A stretch of DNA of 64,000 nucleotides, taken from Mucidula mucida (lineage: Eukaryota; Basidiomycota; Agaricomycetes; Agaricales; Physalacriaceae). The notes below the pieces were generated by a model. The model made no database searches. It was not told the origin of the DNA and saw only the letters and a list, made by a program, of their open reading frames with translations. This document shows positions 1 to 11,539 of this stretch, piece after piece. The stretch's first letter is position 1. Every line of letters starts with the position of its first letter. The stretch covers positions 124,001 through 188,000 of the forward strand of contig JADNYV010000009.1 in the NCBI GenBank assembly GCA_015501055.1, written 5' to 3'. Made by a program: the position numbers and the translations under genes.

Positions 1-726
1 GGTCCATAAGGCGGTCGCGTTCGCGTTCGGCGCGCTCTCGTTCAATCATTTCTCTTTCTTGCGCATCACGCGTCGTGGGCGGCTCTCTGCGAGAGAAAAA
101 GGGATCGCCGCCAAATGGTGCTGCTAATGGTGGTGGACGGCTGGTACCTGGACCCGGAAGACCGGCCATTGGAGGGCCTGACGACGAGAGCGGGGGATGT
201 GGTGTCGGAGCGTGAGGCATATTTTGGCGTAACGCGTGCAGCTCGGCACGGGTACGGGCGAGTTCCTCTTCATACTGTTTACGGATTTTCGTATGTTGCG
301 CTTCAAGTTCGTACAACGACTGGCGGATAATGTTCAATTCGTTGACTTGACCGGAAACTGTATAAACCTAAGTAAAGGATGAAGGCTAATCAAGTTCAAA
401 CGGACCTTTATTCTCGAAATCGTCTCGTTGACTGCGAGCAAGACCAAGCTCATTGCTGGCGGCATCGAATTCTTGTCGGATAACCTCGAACGCTTCGTTG
501 AGCCTGGCCGGCGCTGTCTGCTGGCTGGTTCCCTGCGCTGGCGGGCCAGACGGTTGCAGACTTCGGTGCTGGAAAGCGTTATTAAAGTTGTACAACCACG
601 TGTCCGGCGTAAATCAGGCTCAATTACAAACGCGGCGCAGACGACTCCCCGCCGCCGTCGCCGCCGTTCCACAGCCATTCAAGGCACGGACAGGAGAGCA
701 CTCACATTGTAAATGGTCGACGACAT
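1..726 (-). CDS. TUP1: Tup1/TupA-type transcriptional corepressor, N-terminal part (runs off the window)
   Basis: Three exons are visible: 726-706, 568-406 and 357-1, with introns 569-705 (GTGAGT donor) and 358-405. The ATG at 726 gives a start MSSTIYNHRSL, then the Tup_N tetramerisation helix (RLNEAFEVIRQEFDAASNEL, then VNELNIIRQSLYELEAQHTK and IRKQYEEELARTRAEL). A Pro-rich linker and a Glu/Arg-rich stretch follow up to the window edge; the WD40 propeller lies outside. In the family this helix tetramerises and binds Ssn6/Cyc8, giving a nuclear corepressor without DNA binding of its own. The start was chosen because the first intron joins Tyr-Asn to His-Arg in frame, as in other mushroom Tup1 N-termini known to me. 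No frame damage is seen. Confidence 0.92.
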
Positions 727-1893
727 ACAGAAGGGGCCGCCGTCGTTGTCGGTGTTGGGCGCGGACGATCGCGTCGATGGCAAAGGCGGCGGGGGAGCGC
801 ACAGAGCGGCGCCAAAAGTAACAAGGCAAAAAGTGGTCGTTGATGTGCAGCCCCTCGTTTTATACCGAAATGTGCCGGACTCCTGAACCGGAATAACGTT
901 CCCACAGTTAGGTTGCCGGCGGTAGCCATTTTGGGATGCTCGTCCCCTGATAAACTACGTGTCATCTTTGACGCCGTTGATGCATGGTTACGCCACTTGT
1001 ATCTTCAACGAATCCGAATACCAGAACACCCAGAAGCCTTGTATTTGTACCACGAGCTCTTACATTGCATTCCGCCTTTCAGGGAGTCTTCGTATTCGGA
1101 CATCTCCCTTCCTGGATACTCACCCTCGAATCACCTGGTGTTGCCTTCGATTCCCAGGCATGGAAGGCGTGGAACGCCTGCTTCCTTACCTCGCGCTTGT
1201 CATTTCGCCCATCCGGGGGAAAATAAGCATAACATTGATCGCCCCCGGCATCTATCCCGTCTTCCGGTCCAGACTCCAGTACAATGGTCGGCTCCGTGAT
1301 TGGCGGGAATTCAATAGCAAGGAAGCAGATCTCGGAGTCTCTGAACAGAATCCTTTGAACGTTCAACGTTATCAGCGGTGAGCCGAGTGGGATTGTGGCG
1401 CATATACTACGCCTCAAACAACACTCCGTTCTCACAACTCGGAGTCAACGTATGTGTTAAGCACGATAAATTGATTGAGGATTTAGGTTCTTTCAAAGAT
1501 CCCCACGACTCGGGCAATGACCTCAGTGCTTTTGACATTCGCTAGACTTTCTGTAGATGTCCACATGGTTCGCCTAGAGGTCATGATGCTCTAAATTGCG
1601 ACCACGGTGTGCATCCCTTGTATGGCCTTATCTACCTGAGATCACGAGACGGGGTTCCTGTCCTTGCTCTCACTCCGTCAAGATCACCAAGTCCTCGAGC
1701 CTGGTTGGTGCGTCCAACAATAGATATATGCATATTCCGCCACCAACATATGACGCAACTTTGGGTGCCGACGCTTGAGAGTAATGAATTCAAGGAGAAT
1801 TCAATTGAGTGTGTTCAATCAAATTCGCCGATACAGATACGATGTTACATACAACAACACTTCAATTCCTCTTATACTTCTCTGGTGGGCAAC
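727..1893. other. intergenic stretch between TUP1 and the MIF homologue, no supportable gene
   Basis: This stretch holds the TUP1 promoter side and the downstream side of the MIF gene. The longest open frame on the minus strand (1435-1079, about 118 codons, no ATG start) has a protein-like composition and a possible donor near 1240, but I could not extend it into a gene or recognise a family. No tRNA, repeat or transposon signature was seen. Confidence 0.4.
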
Positions 1894-2627
1894 CTACTTG
1901 CCAAAGATGGTCGCAAACGTCGTGCCTTGGTACCTACAAAGACAGAATTAGGTATCTTTCTCTGTGAAGAATACGGCAAATGTCCCACATACCCGAGATA
2001 CGCCCTGCCCGGGTCAAAGAACGTACTGCACATCACACCAATCAGCGTGTTAAACACTCAGAGCGGCTAACGAACATGTATCCTCGGTCCGACTTCAAAC
2101 CAAGCTTCTCGTTCAAGAACTGGGCTAGTTCCTTGCTGTAAACATCGTTCTTCTCGGGGGTAATGTTGTCGAGGCTCGTCTAAGTAGCTTCTCGTTAGTC
2201 GAAAAGGAATAGAAGCTGAGGATGGAGACAGGGAAGAGGAAGAAGAAGTAGGGGACGGGCACGAGGAACAAGTGAAGAGGAAGAAGAAGCGGTGAGGAGG
2301 CCGAAAGTGTGAAGCGAAGGACGGACGAGGACAGGAAACTGACCACGATCAAAGTAAACGCAGGCTCCATGGTCCCAGCAAACGTCATGATCGGCACAGG
2401 GACCACGCTCACTGTGATGTACCCTTCGGGCTTGCCCAAGATCTCTGCGCTCCTCTAAAGTGCGGCGTAAACCCCGGAACTGTAGAGAAGGTTTGAAGTT
2501 CACGCGCCTTGGAGAATTCGAGCGCAAATGTGTTCAGATCGGAGATCTACAAACATCATTAGACACCTGTTTGATGACAGTGAGGCTGTCATACGGTGGC
2601 ATTGGTCTTCAATTCAAGAGAAGGCAT
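1894..2627 (-). CDS. macrophage migration inhibitory factor (MIF) / tautomerase-superfamily homologue
   Basis: Six small exons join in phase: 2627-2595, 2546-2508, 2454-2344, 2179-2076, 2025-1993 and 1933-1894. They encode 119 residues, the normal size of a MIF subunit. The start MPSLELKTNAT leaves Pro1 for the tautomerase active site after Met removal. LGKPEGYITVSVVP matches the MIF core strand and its conserved Lys. MEPAFTL, the segment TSLDNITPEKN, and the end DRGYITFFDPGRAYLGYQG...TTFATIF fit the C-terminal half. MIF proteins are trimeric tautomerases; the fungal role is unknown. Intron 2 (2455-2507) has a GC donor (AAG|GCGCGT), and intron 3 (2180-2343, 164 nt) is unusually long for this window. 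Frame continuity across five introns is strong support. Confidence 0.86.
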
Positions 2628-2770
2628 GGTGGTGGTTCGAGGCCAAGTGGTGCTCTTAAATGCCGAGACGAGCCGATCGACGCGTGACCTCGAGACTGTT
2701 TATATCTACAACAGTGAAAGGTAGGTCTCTCTACAACGTCGTACATCGCACAATCTGAGTCCATCTATAG

Positions 2771-4305
2771 ATGAACTGTCCTCACTGTGGCGCGAATCCC
2801 CTCACCCTCGCTCCTCCTATCAAATGCGTCACTGATCGCACACCGCGACTTGATGCTTTATTCGCGTCCAACGAGCCACCTCTGGATACAGATGCGCCAA
2901 TGTTGCAGCAAAAGCTTGCCCAAGCGCGCGCAGAGTCTGCCGCTCTGGATATCTGCATCGCGGCTGCGCGCACCGCATTAGAAGGGCTTTTAGCCCAGAA
3001 GGCTACAGTTGACGGATACGCGGAGCAGATAAAGAACATTTCCCGCACCATGCGCACTCTCCCTACAGACATCCTCGGAGAGATCTTTTCCTCCTTTGTT
3101 GGAGAGGTCATGTCCGCGACCTTTGACGACTTCTCCGGCGGTTTATTCGTTGATAGCCTTGATGTGCGAGAAGGTCCTTGTGTGCTCACTCACATATCTT
3201 CTCGATGGAGACGCACTGCGCTGGATTTACCCGCCTGTGGTCCCGCATCCAGTTGAATCTTGATCGCTACGATCATCACAGTGCTAGAGCCTCGTTCCTC
3301 CAGAACATTCTCTCTAGGTGCTCGAACGTCCCGCTCCATATCACCCTCTATATGTCATACGATATCTCAGACTACGAAGAATTGTCCGTTCTTCTACGGA
3401 CATCCAACAGATGGCAGTTTGCCGCTCTGTCTTTATCATATAGCACTTTCGTTGCGTTGAATTCACGCATCACACTTGACACCGTGCAGACTGTTTGGAT
3501 CGCTGTGGATGACGATCATGCATCTAAGGGCCAGATTCGTATTCTGGAGCATGCGCTCCACCTTCGAACCCTTGCCGTTCTGAATGTTTCTGAAATCCTT
3601 TCTGACTTTACCGTTGCGTGGAGCCAGATTACACATTTTACTGGCCATTGAATAAAGTCTCTGAACACCTTTTATACACTCTTCTCAAAAGCTGTCAACC
3701 TTCGGCACGCAAGCTTTCCAGAGGAGTTCCATTCCTATATCGGCATTGAACACGATGCGCAAAGGAGCATGTCGAATATCACACGTCTGGACGTGGGGTA
3801 TGATGAGGTGGGACAAAAAATTCTGAATAATGTAGACTTTCCTCGGCTCGAGGTTCTCCATTTCGCGAACGAGCACGTCGAGTTTCCTAAGGCTTTACGC
3901 CCTGCGACACGTTCAGCCATCCAGAAACTATCAGCTTACGCGACTTTTCGCAACTCCGAAGCTCTCATTGCTTTCCTTTCTACAGTACCAAACCTCGGTA
4001 CTCTCGAACTTCATGGATGGGATTATGAAGTTGGCCTTGTCTGCATGGCGGTACTTGCGATTGATAGCCCGGTGCTGGCTCCCCAGCTACACACACTCAG
4101 AATTTGGGATGTGCAAGTGACGGAAAGATTGGTGGAAATGATTAAGGCTCGACGTTCGAGTTCTTCAACACTGGGCATAGCGATGTTGCGCAGGATCGTC
4201 ATTGATTGTCAGCCATCTAAGGTCATATGTTCTGATGCTACGAATGGCCTTGAAGAGCTAGTCAGAGAAGGATTGGAGGTTCAATGGTGCGATCGTGGAT
4301 CCTGA
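2771..4305 (+). pseudogene. F-box protein gene with one frameshift and one in-frame stop
   Basis: The ORF starts MNCPHCGANP, has a helical region and then an F-box (LPTDILGEIFSSF, about residues 99-111), followed by the usual THISSRWRRTALDLP element. At about 3236 one base is missing (ACCCGCC-TGTGG), so the reading moves to the frame that continues LWSRIQLNLD. A TGA at 3649-3651 then interrupts that frame, which otherwise runs open to 4305 with leucine-rich-repeat-like sequence (ITRLDVGY, PNLGTLELHGWDYEV). The family supplies substrate adaptors for SCF ubiquitin ligases and is hugely expanded in mushrooms. With two lesions it is most simply a pseudogene; an intron removing the stop is possible but has no good signals. 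Confidence 0.8.
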
Positions 4306-4866
4306 CGGGATTTCACACAGACACGCGGTGTCTTCCGGTCTATCCAAGCGTACATATTCTGTTCCTCCTCGTTGAAATCTTTATCTTCCACCACGCGATG
4401 TTCGATACAGCTCACTGGGTGGAGATGAATTTAAATTGCGTACATAATACATAGCACGTTCGACGCGTCTCTTCGTGTAGCGCAATACGCGTGTAAATGG
4501 TCTTTTGAGATCCTCCTTCAACTATCCCAATGCATCGCGACTTGACTTGTCAATAACTGGTGCTGCTTACCCTTCGTTACGCCTCAATTGGACGGCTGCG
4601 GACAGAAATTGGTGCATGGACATAAGAACGCGTCAAAAAATAGGTCCATTCGTGATGTGAGCCACCTTACTCATGTCCATCCTCGCTCTCATCGTCGACA
4701 AGACCAATCTGCCCGACGCTGAGCTCAGAAACAGCGCGGACTCTCAATGGGCACCGTATATCCAAGCATCGCCTGTTCTCCCGTGATCGCTGTCTGTAAG
4801 CGAGTAGCCCTAACCTAACTCTTCTGCTCCTGCTCTACTCTTACCACCATCATTTGTATTTCGACC
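4306..4866. other. intergenic, upstream of TSR3 copy 1
   Basis: No gene is seen. From about 4490 the sequence is homologous, inverted, to the region ending near 46670, so it forms the outer end of a segmental duplication arm and carries the TSR3 promoter side. Confidence 0.5.
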
Positions 4867-5972
4867 ATGGCAAAGAAAGGCTCAGATCAGACATCGTTTA
4901 ACCGCCCAAAGCGAGGAAGAACAGCGACCTGTGGACGCGGCGGTAGAGGTGGTGGTTCACGTCTGAAAGAGCGGGCTTTGGCATCCGACATTCGTCCAGA
5001 CAGCGCCGTGGACAGCGTAGAGGAAGATTCGGACTCGGAAGATGAAAACAACGTCAAAATCGAGGTGCCAGTCGCGATGTGGGTAGGCTGCCTTTGACCA
5101 CCGCCATATTCGCCAACTTACGCTTGGGAGAGATAGGACTTTGACCACTGCGATCCGCGTCGCTGTTCTGGGAAGAAACTGTCTAGGCTGGGTCTAATCA
5201 AGGAACTCAAAGTTGGTGCAAGATTTAGAGGCATTGTGGTTTCGTGCGTTCGTTTTCATCTGTTGCAATCTGGACTAATTCGCTGCCAGGCCGAAGGGAA
5301 ATGCAGTAATATCGCCTGCCGACAGAGACATTATATTGCAAGGTGGACTGGCAGTTGTGGAATGCTCCTGGGCGCGCCTGGACGATGTACCTTTTTCCAA
5401 GATTGCGAGTCCCCATGAGCGATTACGCACGTTGAACCATTATGTGCATTCTATTTGTATAATCAGCCCATAGTGCCCTATCTCATAGCAACCAATCCTA
5501 CAAACTACGGCAAACCGTGGCGTCTAAACTGCGTCGAGGCTTTGGCAGCCGCGTTTTATATCACTGGCTTTGATTCATATTCCGAGAAGCTGCTTTCTGG
5601 ATTCGGCTGGGGAGGATCGTTTTGGAATGTGAACAAGTACGTCTACTATGCTCTACCACGGGCTATTATAAATTGTTTGCAAGGGCATACTTTGAACAGT
5701 ACAAGACGTGCAAGTCATCAGAGGAGATCAGCGCTATGCAGGAAACGATCATTGCCGAGTTGGAGAAGAGCTACGAAGATTCAAGAAGAGAAAAAGGTAT
5801 TTTCGCGGCGTCTAGGCAACGTCGGTTTGCTTACATTGGGATAGATGAACAGCGCGAGGATGGAGAAGACTTGTTGTTTCGGAATCCAAATCACGCGTCT
5901 TTCTACGATGAGGATGAGCCAGCTCCTGAGACAAGTGACGATGAAGACGACAAAAAGCCGACATATGTGTAG
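4867..5972 (+). CDS. TSR3: 18S rRNA aminocarboxypropyltransferase Tsr3 (copy 1, intact)
   Basis: Six exons (4867-5082, 5137-5243, 5290-5426, 5474-5636, 5684-5796, 5845-5972) give 287 residues in phase. After a basic, acidic N-terminal tail come [25 protein letters not shown] split into its RLI-like metal-binding motif, then the DUF367 core: VSPADRDIILQGGLAVVECS, PHERLLPYLIATNP, NYGKPWRLNCVEALAAAFYI and GFGWGGSFWNVNK. The C-terminus is acidic. Tsr3 transfers the 3-amino-3-carboxypropyl group of SAM to a hypermodified uridine of 18S rRNA during late 40S maturation in the cytoplasm. Intron 3 (5427-5473) uses a GC donor (TTAC|GCACGT). The gene is normally single-copy; here it heads a duplicated unit. 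Confidence 0.92.
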
Positions 5973-6741
5973 CTTCACGTTGGTCAATAATACTGTCTTG
6001 CTCTGCGCTTGAAGGTCCGGTTCAATGTTCAATCAATTCTTGAACGATTTCCTATTCCAAACTTTTGTTCAACGGACCGACGTTAGCGACGTCTACACTT
6101 TTGTTCACATTCTCATTTGCTACTTCAGACAGACGACTACGCGTCCTTATCCTGCAGAAGTCTTGAGGTGCCACCAGTTTATCTACTAATTTCATCCTTG
6201 GTCGCTTTCTTCAGGAGATAGGTGTAAGCCAAAGCTAGTGAGTAGGCTCCGGTCCTGATTCGGAGCAGTTCCACCTCGGACTGACTGCAGCGTTCCAGAC
6301 TTTTGAACATCTCGAGCAACGCGCCCGACATCTGTCTCACACTTGTCGCTACGGATGCATTATCAACTCGGAGTCATCGAGGAAGGCACGACGTCGACAT
6401 GATTCTACGGAGTATTGTTCAAAACACAGTTTGTTTGAATCTTGGACCTTTCATACAAGCGATATGATTCGCTTGGCGACTGTTTCCTGCTGCATCTCTG
6501 CTTTTCGGCGGAACATGACGGGTGTTCATTCTGCTTCTGCCAAGGTCGCCGATAGTCCTTCAGTCGGTGGACGTCCAACAAAGGTCTACACACGTGTTTA
6601 GAAGTACGACGGTTTGCCACGCTCGCTATCGAACATGTACTGCCGTCGTCCGAAGCTGATTTTGTTTTCTCTGAGTGATAACGGACAGTACAAAAGGACC
6701 CCGAAGGCTTTGTCCGTTGTTCAATAACACCAGGCTCAACA
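5973..6741. other. spacer between TSR3 copy 1 and the GH45 pseudogene
   Basis: No ORF or RNA gene is supportable. The spacer is homologous to 44311-45088 (inverted) and partly to 9833-10539, and contains the decayed GH45 upstream region, including TACAAAAGGACC at 6690-6701. Confidence 0.5.
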
Positions 6742-7445
6742 TGATCAACTGGTCCGTACCTTGGATTACGTGAAGGCTGGTTATGCCCACACTGGACAGA
6801 ACACACGATACTGGTTTGCTTCCACCCAGTCCTCGCTAACTATGGTACAACTCTAATCTGCTAGGGATTGATGCAAGCCTCGTGTGCTTGGAGCAGAAAG
6901 GTGCGTATCTCCACTCCTCTCACTATAATCAATGCGATTTGATCCAACCTAGGAATCAGAACACCTTGACCGACTCGAACATCGAGCCCGGCTGTGGCGG
7001 CTGACAAGCAACACGCAGTGGGCGGGTGGCGACACGGATGCGCAGCGATGACCGAACGAGCGGGAGACACGTCGGTAAGAGAAATGAGGGACACATGAGC
7101 AATGATGGGGTGCTATGAGCAGACTTTCATGACCTGTGCGATTGCTGGAAAGAAGATGGCGAGGGCTTGGTGTATCTGCGTTGCTGAACGGAATACCGGC
7201 GAGACTTGGGCGGAAACCAATTCGATCTGATGAGAAGGCGGAGCCTCACATTTTGCGTCGGATGCAGAATACTTCGATTTTGACCACTACTGCCTAGCTG
7301 ACTATGTATGCAGAATATTCGCAAACATCAGCTGACAACTACGCTAACTATGTGGCGAGAGACTCATGTCATGTCATAGATTGGTTTCGAAGTGCCCCGC
7401 GTTTCGCTAGACAATCACTGGTCTCAGCGACCGTACCGACCTTGT
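6742..7445 (+). pseudogene. GH45 endoglucanase pseudogene (copy 1)
   Basis: The sequence aligns along its length with the intact GH45 gene at 10540-11539. The ATG and signal region are shortened, with in-frame stops. The exon starting GGATTGATGCAAGCC keeps a GT donor (AAAG|GTGCGT). The block coding for the ANN-SPWAV region is rearranged, and the last recognisable piece (GATTGGTTTCGAAGTGC) equals the DWF exon. No reading frame survives. Its partner in the inverted arm (43630-44310) is decayed too. Confidence 0.82.
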
Positions 7446-7588
7446 CACGGAAAAGGATAATGCATATCATTATGAATAATCGCTGGGCCATTTATTAACA
7501 ACGAGTCTGCCTCTTTTCATATAACTGCCAAGGCTACGTCGACGCGTACGGGAACGTCGCCCACAACCTAGATATTATCACCAGAAAG

Positions 7589-8564
7589 CTATTCCGTCAC
7601 ATTGAGGTGTACGCGGCGCAGCCGTTTAGAGATGGTGATAAATGCCGTCTCTGTTTCCAAAACATCGCCGCTGCGTTTTCTCGTCGTAATATGCGAAGGG
7701 GAGATAGTTGGAGAGAAACCAGTTCTTGGCGATAAGTAAGAAAACGGAGAGTTCGGAACTTTAGTTTGTGACGGATACATCGTCATGAATTCGCCTGTGT
7801 GCGACCGGTAAGTCGCCTCCGCTATGCGGTACAAGACGTTAGCACAAGAAGGCACTGGTTTGATCCAAATAGTAGCACAAGATGATGCATGATATGCCGC
7901 GAACACAGGATGGATATGGAGGCGGATCTTAGGTAGATTAGGGTGCGGGCATTCGTGCTTGCTCACGACACCGGTTAAAGGATGGCGCGTATAGATGGGT
8001 GCATGAACTCTATGAGAGAGTGGTGTATAGTCGAATTGAGAGGCCATTTTTATCTAAGCAGGATGGGTCAGCAGCGGTAACTTCACGTTGTCGTAGTGTG
8101 AAGGTGCCGACCTCGCGATCAAATCGAAAGCGTACGGATTCTGTAGGCCACTTTTCATTGTGCTCGTACAGAGACAAGATCTTCTCAAGATCATCCATGG
8201 ACGGAGCGAACGAGAACTGATGGTTTGTGATGGCCTTCAGCAGACTCTTTTGAACTAAATCCATACTCAACGGCCGCGTTTGTGACGGCATTGTGGTAAT
8301 AACCACGCAAGTCACAGACTCCCTGGTCATAGAGTTTCTGAAGTTCTCCTGGTTCGAGACCATTGGTGAGCTCGAAGCGTTTTCCCTGATGTGATGCTTG
8401 AACTAGATGAATTGCGCTTTCATAGGTGAAGGACTTACATATCCAATATGCACTTCCGACTCATCAAATATGCGGTAGATTACAGGCGGTTCAAATGAAG
8501 ACGATAACGAGAAACAATCGAGGGGATGTGGGATATCGGGTTGGATGGCAGCGGATATAGACAT
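7589..8564 (-). CDS. protein X, unknown function (copy 1, intact)
   Basis: Exons 8564-8439, 8396-8112 and 8053-7589 join in phase (introns 42 and 58 nt, GTAAGT and GTCGGC donors) into 291 residues. Visible pieces are QPDIPHPLDCFSL near the start, an acidic helix SMDDLEKILSLYEHNEKWPT, a tract PHPNLPKIRLHIHPVFAAYHA, and a basic tail (TISKRLRRVHLN). No signal peptide or membrane segment is seen. I do not recognise the family with confidence; the RLHIHPVFAAYHA tract recalls uncharacterised mushroom proteins sometimes annotated as HNH-nuclease-like, but no HNH motif can be pointed out. It lies tail-to-tail with the GH45 pseudogene. Its inverted copy at 42470-43482 is broken. Confidence 0.72.
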
Positions 8565-8904
8565 GACTGAAAGCGCTCGGTGATGTCAGAGAGCAAGATC
8601 AGCGTAATCCTTTATTTGGTGTCTAAATCTAAAGCTTTATAGGACAAGAACAGTCAACAGATCTCAGTCTCACATGATACAGACACGTCTTATGCCCATG
8701 CTTGTCCTCAAGCAGTCAGCTGCGTCAGAGACTGCCCGACGAATGTCTGTCTATGGTTAATCATAAAGGCCCGTCGGTCTCAGCATCTGCGCTGCTACTT
8801 GGCGCGTATTAGCCGCGGTTGTTCTCACGTGATCGCTGTCTGGTTCAAAGTAGCCCTAACCTTACTCTGCTCTTGCTCTACTTGTTACTTATCACATCGA
8901 ACAG

Positions 8905-9832
8905 CGACCCGCGGCCATGGGAGCGTGCTCTGGTATCCGACATTTGTCCAGACAGCGCCGACGACAGTATATCTCACAACGACATTCAAAAAACGAAATC
9001 AAAATCGAGGTGCCAGTCGCGATGTGGGTAGGCGACCGCCATATTCGCCGACTTACGCTTGGGAGAGATAGGACTTTTTGACTACTGCGATCCGTGCCGC
9101 TGTTCTGGGAAGAAACTGCCGAGGCTGGGTCTAATCAAGGAGCTCACAGTCGGCGCCGGATCCGGAGGCATTGTCGTTTCGTGCGTCTGTTTTCATTTAT
9201 TGGAATCTCTCGACTAATTCGCTACCAGGCCGAAGGGAATATCGCTTGCCGTCAGGGACCTTATATTGCAAGGCGGACTAGCAGTTGTGGAGTGCTCCTG
9301 GGCACGCCTGGATGATGTACCGTTTTCCAAGATTGCGAGTCCCCATGACCGGTTATGCACGTTATGCATAATATATGTCTAATCCGCTCGTAGTGCCCTA
9401 TCTCATCGCCACCAATCCTACAAACTGCGGCAAATCGTGGCGTCTAAACTGTGTCGAGGCTCTGGCAGCCTGGCTTTGATTCTTTTGCCGAAAAACTGCT
9501 TTCTGGATTCGGCTGGGCAGGTTCGTTCTGGAATGTCAACAAGTACGTCTCCTATATCCTGTCACAAGCTATTATTGGTTGCTTCCAAGGGCATACTTCG
9601 AACAGTACAAGTCGTGCAAGTCGTCAATCAGCGCTATGCAGGAAACGATCATTGCCGAGTTGGAGAAGAGCTACGAAGATTCAAGAAGAAAAAGGTATCT
9701 TCATCACATCTATGCATCGTCGGTTCGCTTCTATCGCATCAGATGAACAGCACGAGGATGGAGAAGACCTGTACTTTCGGAATTCCTTTCTCAGACGAGG
9801 ATGAAGACGCCGAAAAATCGACAAATGTATAA
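8905..9832 (+). pseudogene. TSR3 pseudogene (copy 2)
   Basis: All six TSR3 exons and their introns can be aligned to copies 1 and 3, but the initiator ATG and most of exon 1 are missing or scrambled. Exon 3 lacks 9 bases. Exon 4 has lost 14 bases (in copy 1: GCGTTTTATATCAC after GCAGCC), which shifts the frame just before the GFDS..EKLLSGFGW motif. The GC donor of intron 3 (TTAT|GCACGT) is kept. It sits directly upstream of an intact GH45 gene. Confidence 0.88.
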
Positions 9833-10539
9833 TTTTTCGTTGATCAGTCGAGTTTATTACCTCTGGACTCGATTGTTCTGTTCACGTTGAACCAATATGA
9901 TATAGCTGAACAGCTTTGCCTGTCTCAAGGTCCGTTTTCTAAGGGCACTACCACAGTCAAGTATCTGCGTCCGGGACGTCACCTTTCGCACACAGTAACG
10001 CCAACTTCTGGGAGACACTTACGCGCAGGCCACCACTAGTCAGTCATGGTTCGGGGCATATGAGTTTATGTGCATCTATCCCGTGCTTGTACGGACACGA
10101 TCATTAAGTTCGGAGTCATCGAGGAGGAGACGCGACGGCGACATGATTCCGTAAACTTGCCTTCAAAACGCCGACTACTCCTTCGCGTGCTCCTGTACCA
10201 GTTTCTTTGAAGCTGTTGGTCTCGGACTTTTCATGCAAGGTTTTCGAAAAGTCAATATGATACGCTTGGCGACTCCTTGCTGCGGCACGCTTAATTGTCG
10301 GCGGAACATGACGATTTTGTGTTCATTTCGCTTCTGACTTGAACGGCGGCCCTCTCCATCAGTCGGCGGTCGACGTCCCAACAGAAAGGCCTGCACATGT
10401 GCTCAAAAGTACGTCCTCAGTCTGTCACTCTCGCTATCGAAGATGTACCGCCGTCATGTCATGTTCTTTTTGTTATCCCGGAGTGTTAACGGGAAGTACA
10501 AAAGGACCTCGTCCATCCTTCAGCACTCCTCGTTTCAAC

Positions 10540-11539
10540 ATGATCAACCTAGTCCGTGCCCTTGGAATTGCATTTCTTTTCGCGAAGGCTGGCTATGCCC
10601 AGACTGGACAAACTACGCGATACTGGTTGGCTTCCATGCACTATTGAATGCCAACTCCCATTACTCTGATCTGCTAGGGACTGTTGCAAGCCCTCGTGCG
10701 CTTGGAGTGGAAAGGCACGTAGCGTCATCTTTCTCATTCTGATTAACGCGATATAACCTTGAGTAGGCCTCCGTCTCGCAACCTGTCCTCACCTGCGACA
10801 GGAACCAGAACGCCCTGACGGACCCAAACGTCAAGTCCGGTTGTGACGGCGGCACAGCTTTTGCTTGTGCAAACAACTCGCCATGGGCGGTGGACGATAA
10901 CACCGCGTACGGATTCGCTGCTGTGCGTATTAACGGCGGCACAGAGTCGTCATGGTGTTGCGCGTGCTACGAGTTGACTTTTACGAGCTCGGCGATTGCT
11001 GGAAAGAAGATGGTGAGTAGCGGACTTGGTGTATCTGCACTGAATGACGAGTTTTTTTAAAAAACGAATAGATTGTGCAAGCTACGAACACGGGCGGAGA
11101 CTTGGGCCAGAACCACTTTGATCTGATGATTCCTGGTGGAGGTGTAGGTGCCTTTGCTCAAGGTTGTCCGGCGCAATACGGAAGCTGGAATGGCGTACGT
11201 TCTTGATTGTTTGCTTATCGTGCGATTTGTCTTGATGTCATGCATAGGGCGCCACCTACGGAGGAGTCTCGTCTCGTGCGGGGTGCGATAGCCTTCCAGC
11301 AGGTCTGTGATTGCCTCTGATCTATTCCTATGCCGTCTAGCTAACAGAATTTGATATATACAGCTGTCCGTGAAGGATGCTACTTCCGCTTCGGTACGTA
11401 GATTAAAATTCTTTACACGGCGAAAGACTCATGTTGTGATGTAGACTGGTTCCAAGGTGCAGACAACCCGAGTGTTTCGTTCCAGACGGTCACTTGTCCC
11501 AGCCAGCTTACCGCCATTTCTGGATGTACTCGTCATTAA
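10540..11539 (+). CDS. GH45 endoglucanase, secreted (copy 2, intact)
   Basis: Seven exons (10540-10625, 10678-10714, 10767-11012, 11072-11194, 11248-11302, 11364-11393, 11445-11539) give 223 residues. A signal peptide ([20 protein letters not shown]) precedes [17 protein letters not shown], which carries the first catalytic Asp of subfamily A. Then come [46 protein letters not shown] (assisting and second catalytic Asp) and CYFRFDWF. No CBM1 is present. GH45 enzymes cut internal beta-1,4 bonds of cellulose outside the cell. Intron 2 (10715-10766) has a GC donor (AAAG|GCACGT). The position matching copy 3's TATA box reads TACAAAAGG (10496-10504), so promoter strength may differ. Confidence 0.9.

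Larger units (their letters stand above)
4490..8795. repeat. segmental duplication arm A (TSR3 - GH45 pseudogene - gene X)
   Basis: This block is repeated in inverted orientation at about 42270-46670. Matching landmarks in order are the TSR3 upstream sequence (CCCAATGCATCGCGA), six-exon TSR3, a decayed GH45 gene and gene X with its upstream flank. The TSR3-GH45 part is also repeated directly at about 8796-11539. The arms share exon-intron structure but differ by many substitutions and small indels, so the duplication is not recent. Boundaries are by eye and may be off by tens of bases. Confidence 0.8.
8796..11539 (+). repeat. tandem copy of the TSR3-GH45 part of the duplicated unit
   Basis: Immediately after arm A, sequence resembling the TSR3 upstream region restarts (CACGTGATCGCTGTCTGG at 8826). 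It is followed by a TSR3 pseudogene and an intact GH45 gene in the same order and orientation as arm A. Gene X is absent; a further GH45 gene follows instead. Confidence 0.75.

Noticed and set aside
5455..5844. 129-codon ORF taken as a separate gene in TSR3
   Set aside because: It is exon 4 of TSR3 read through its introns.
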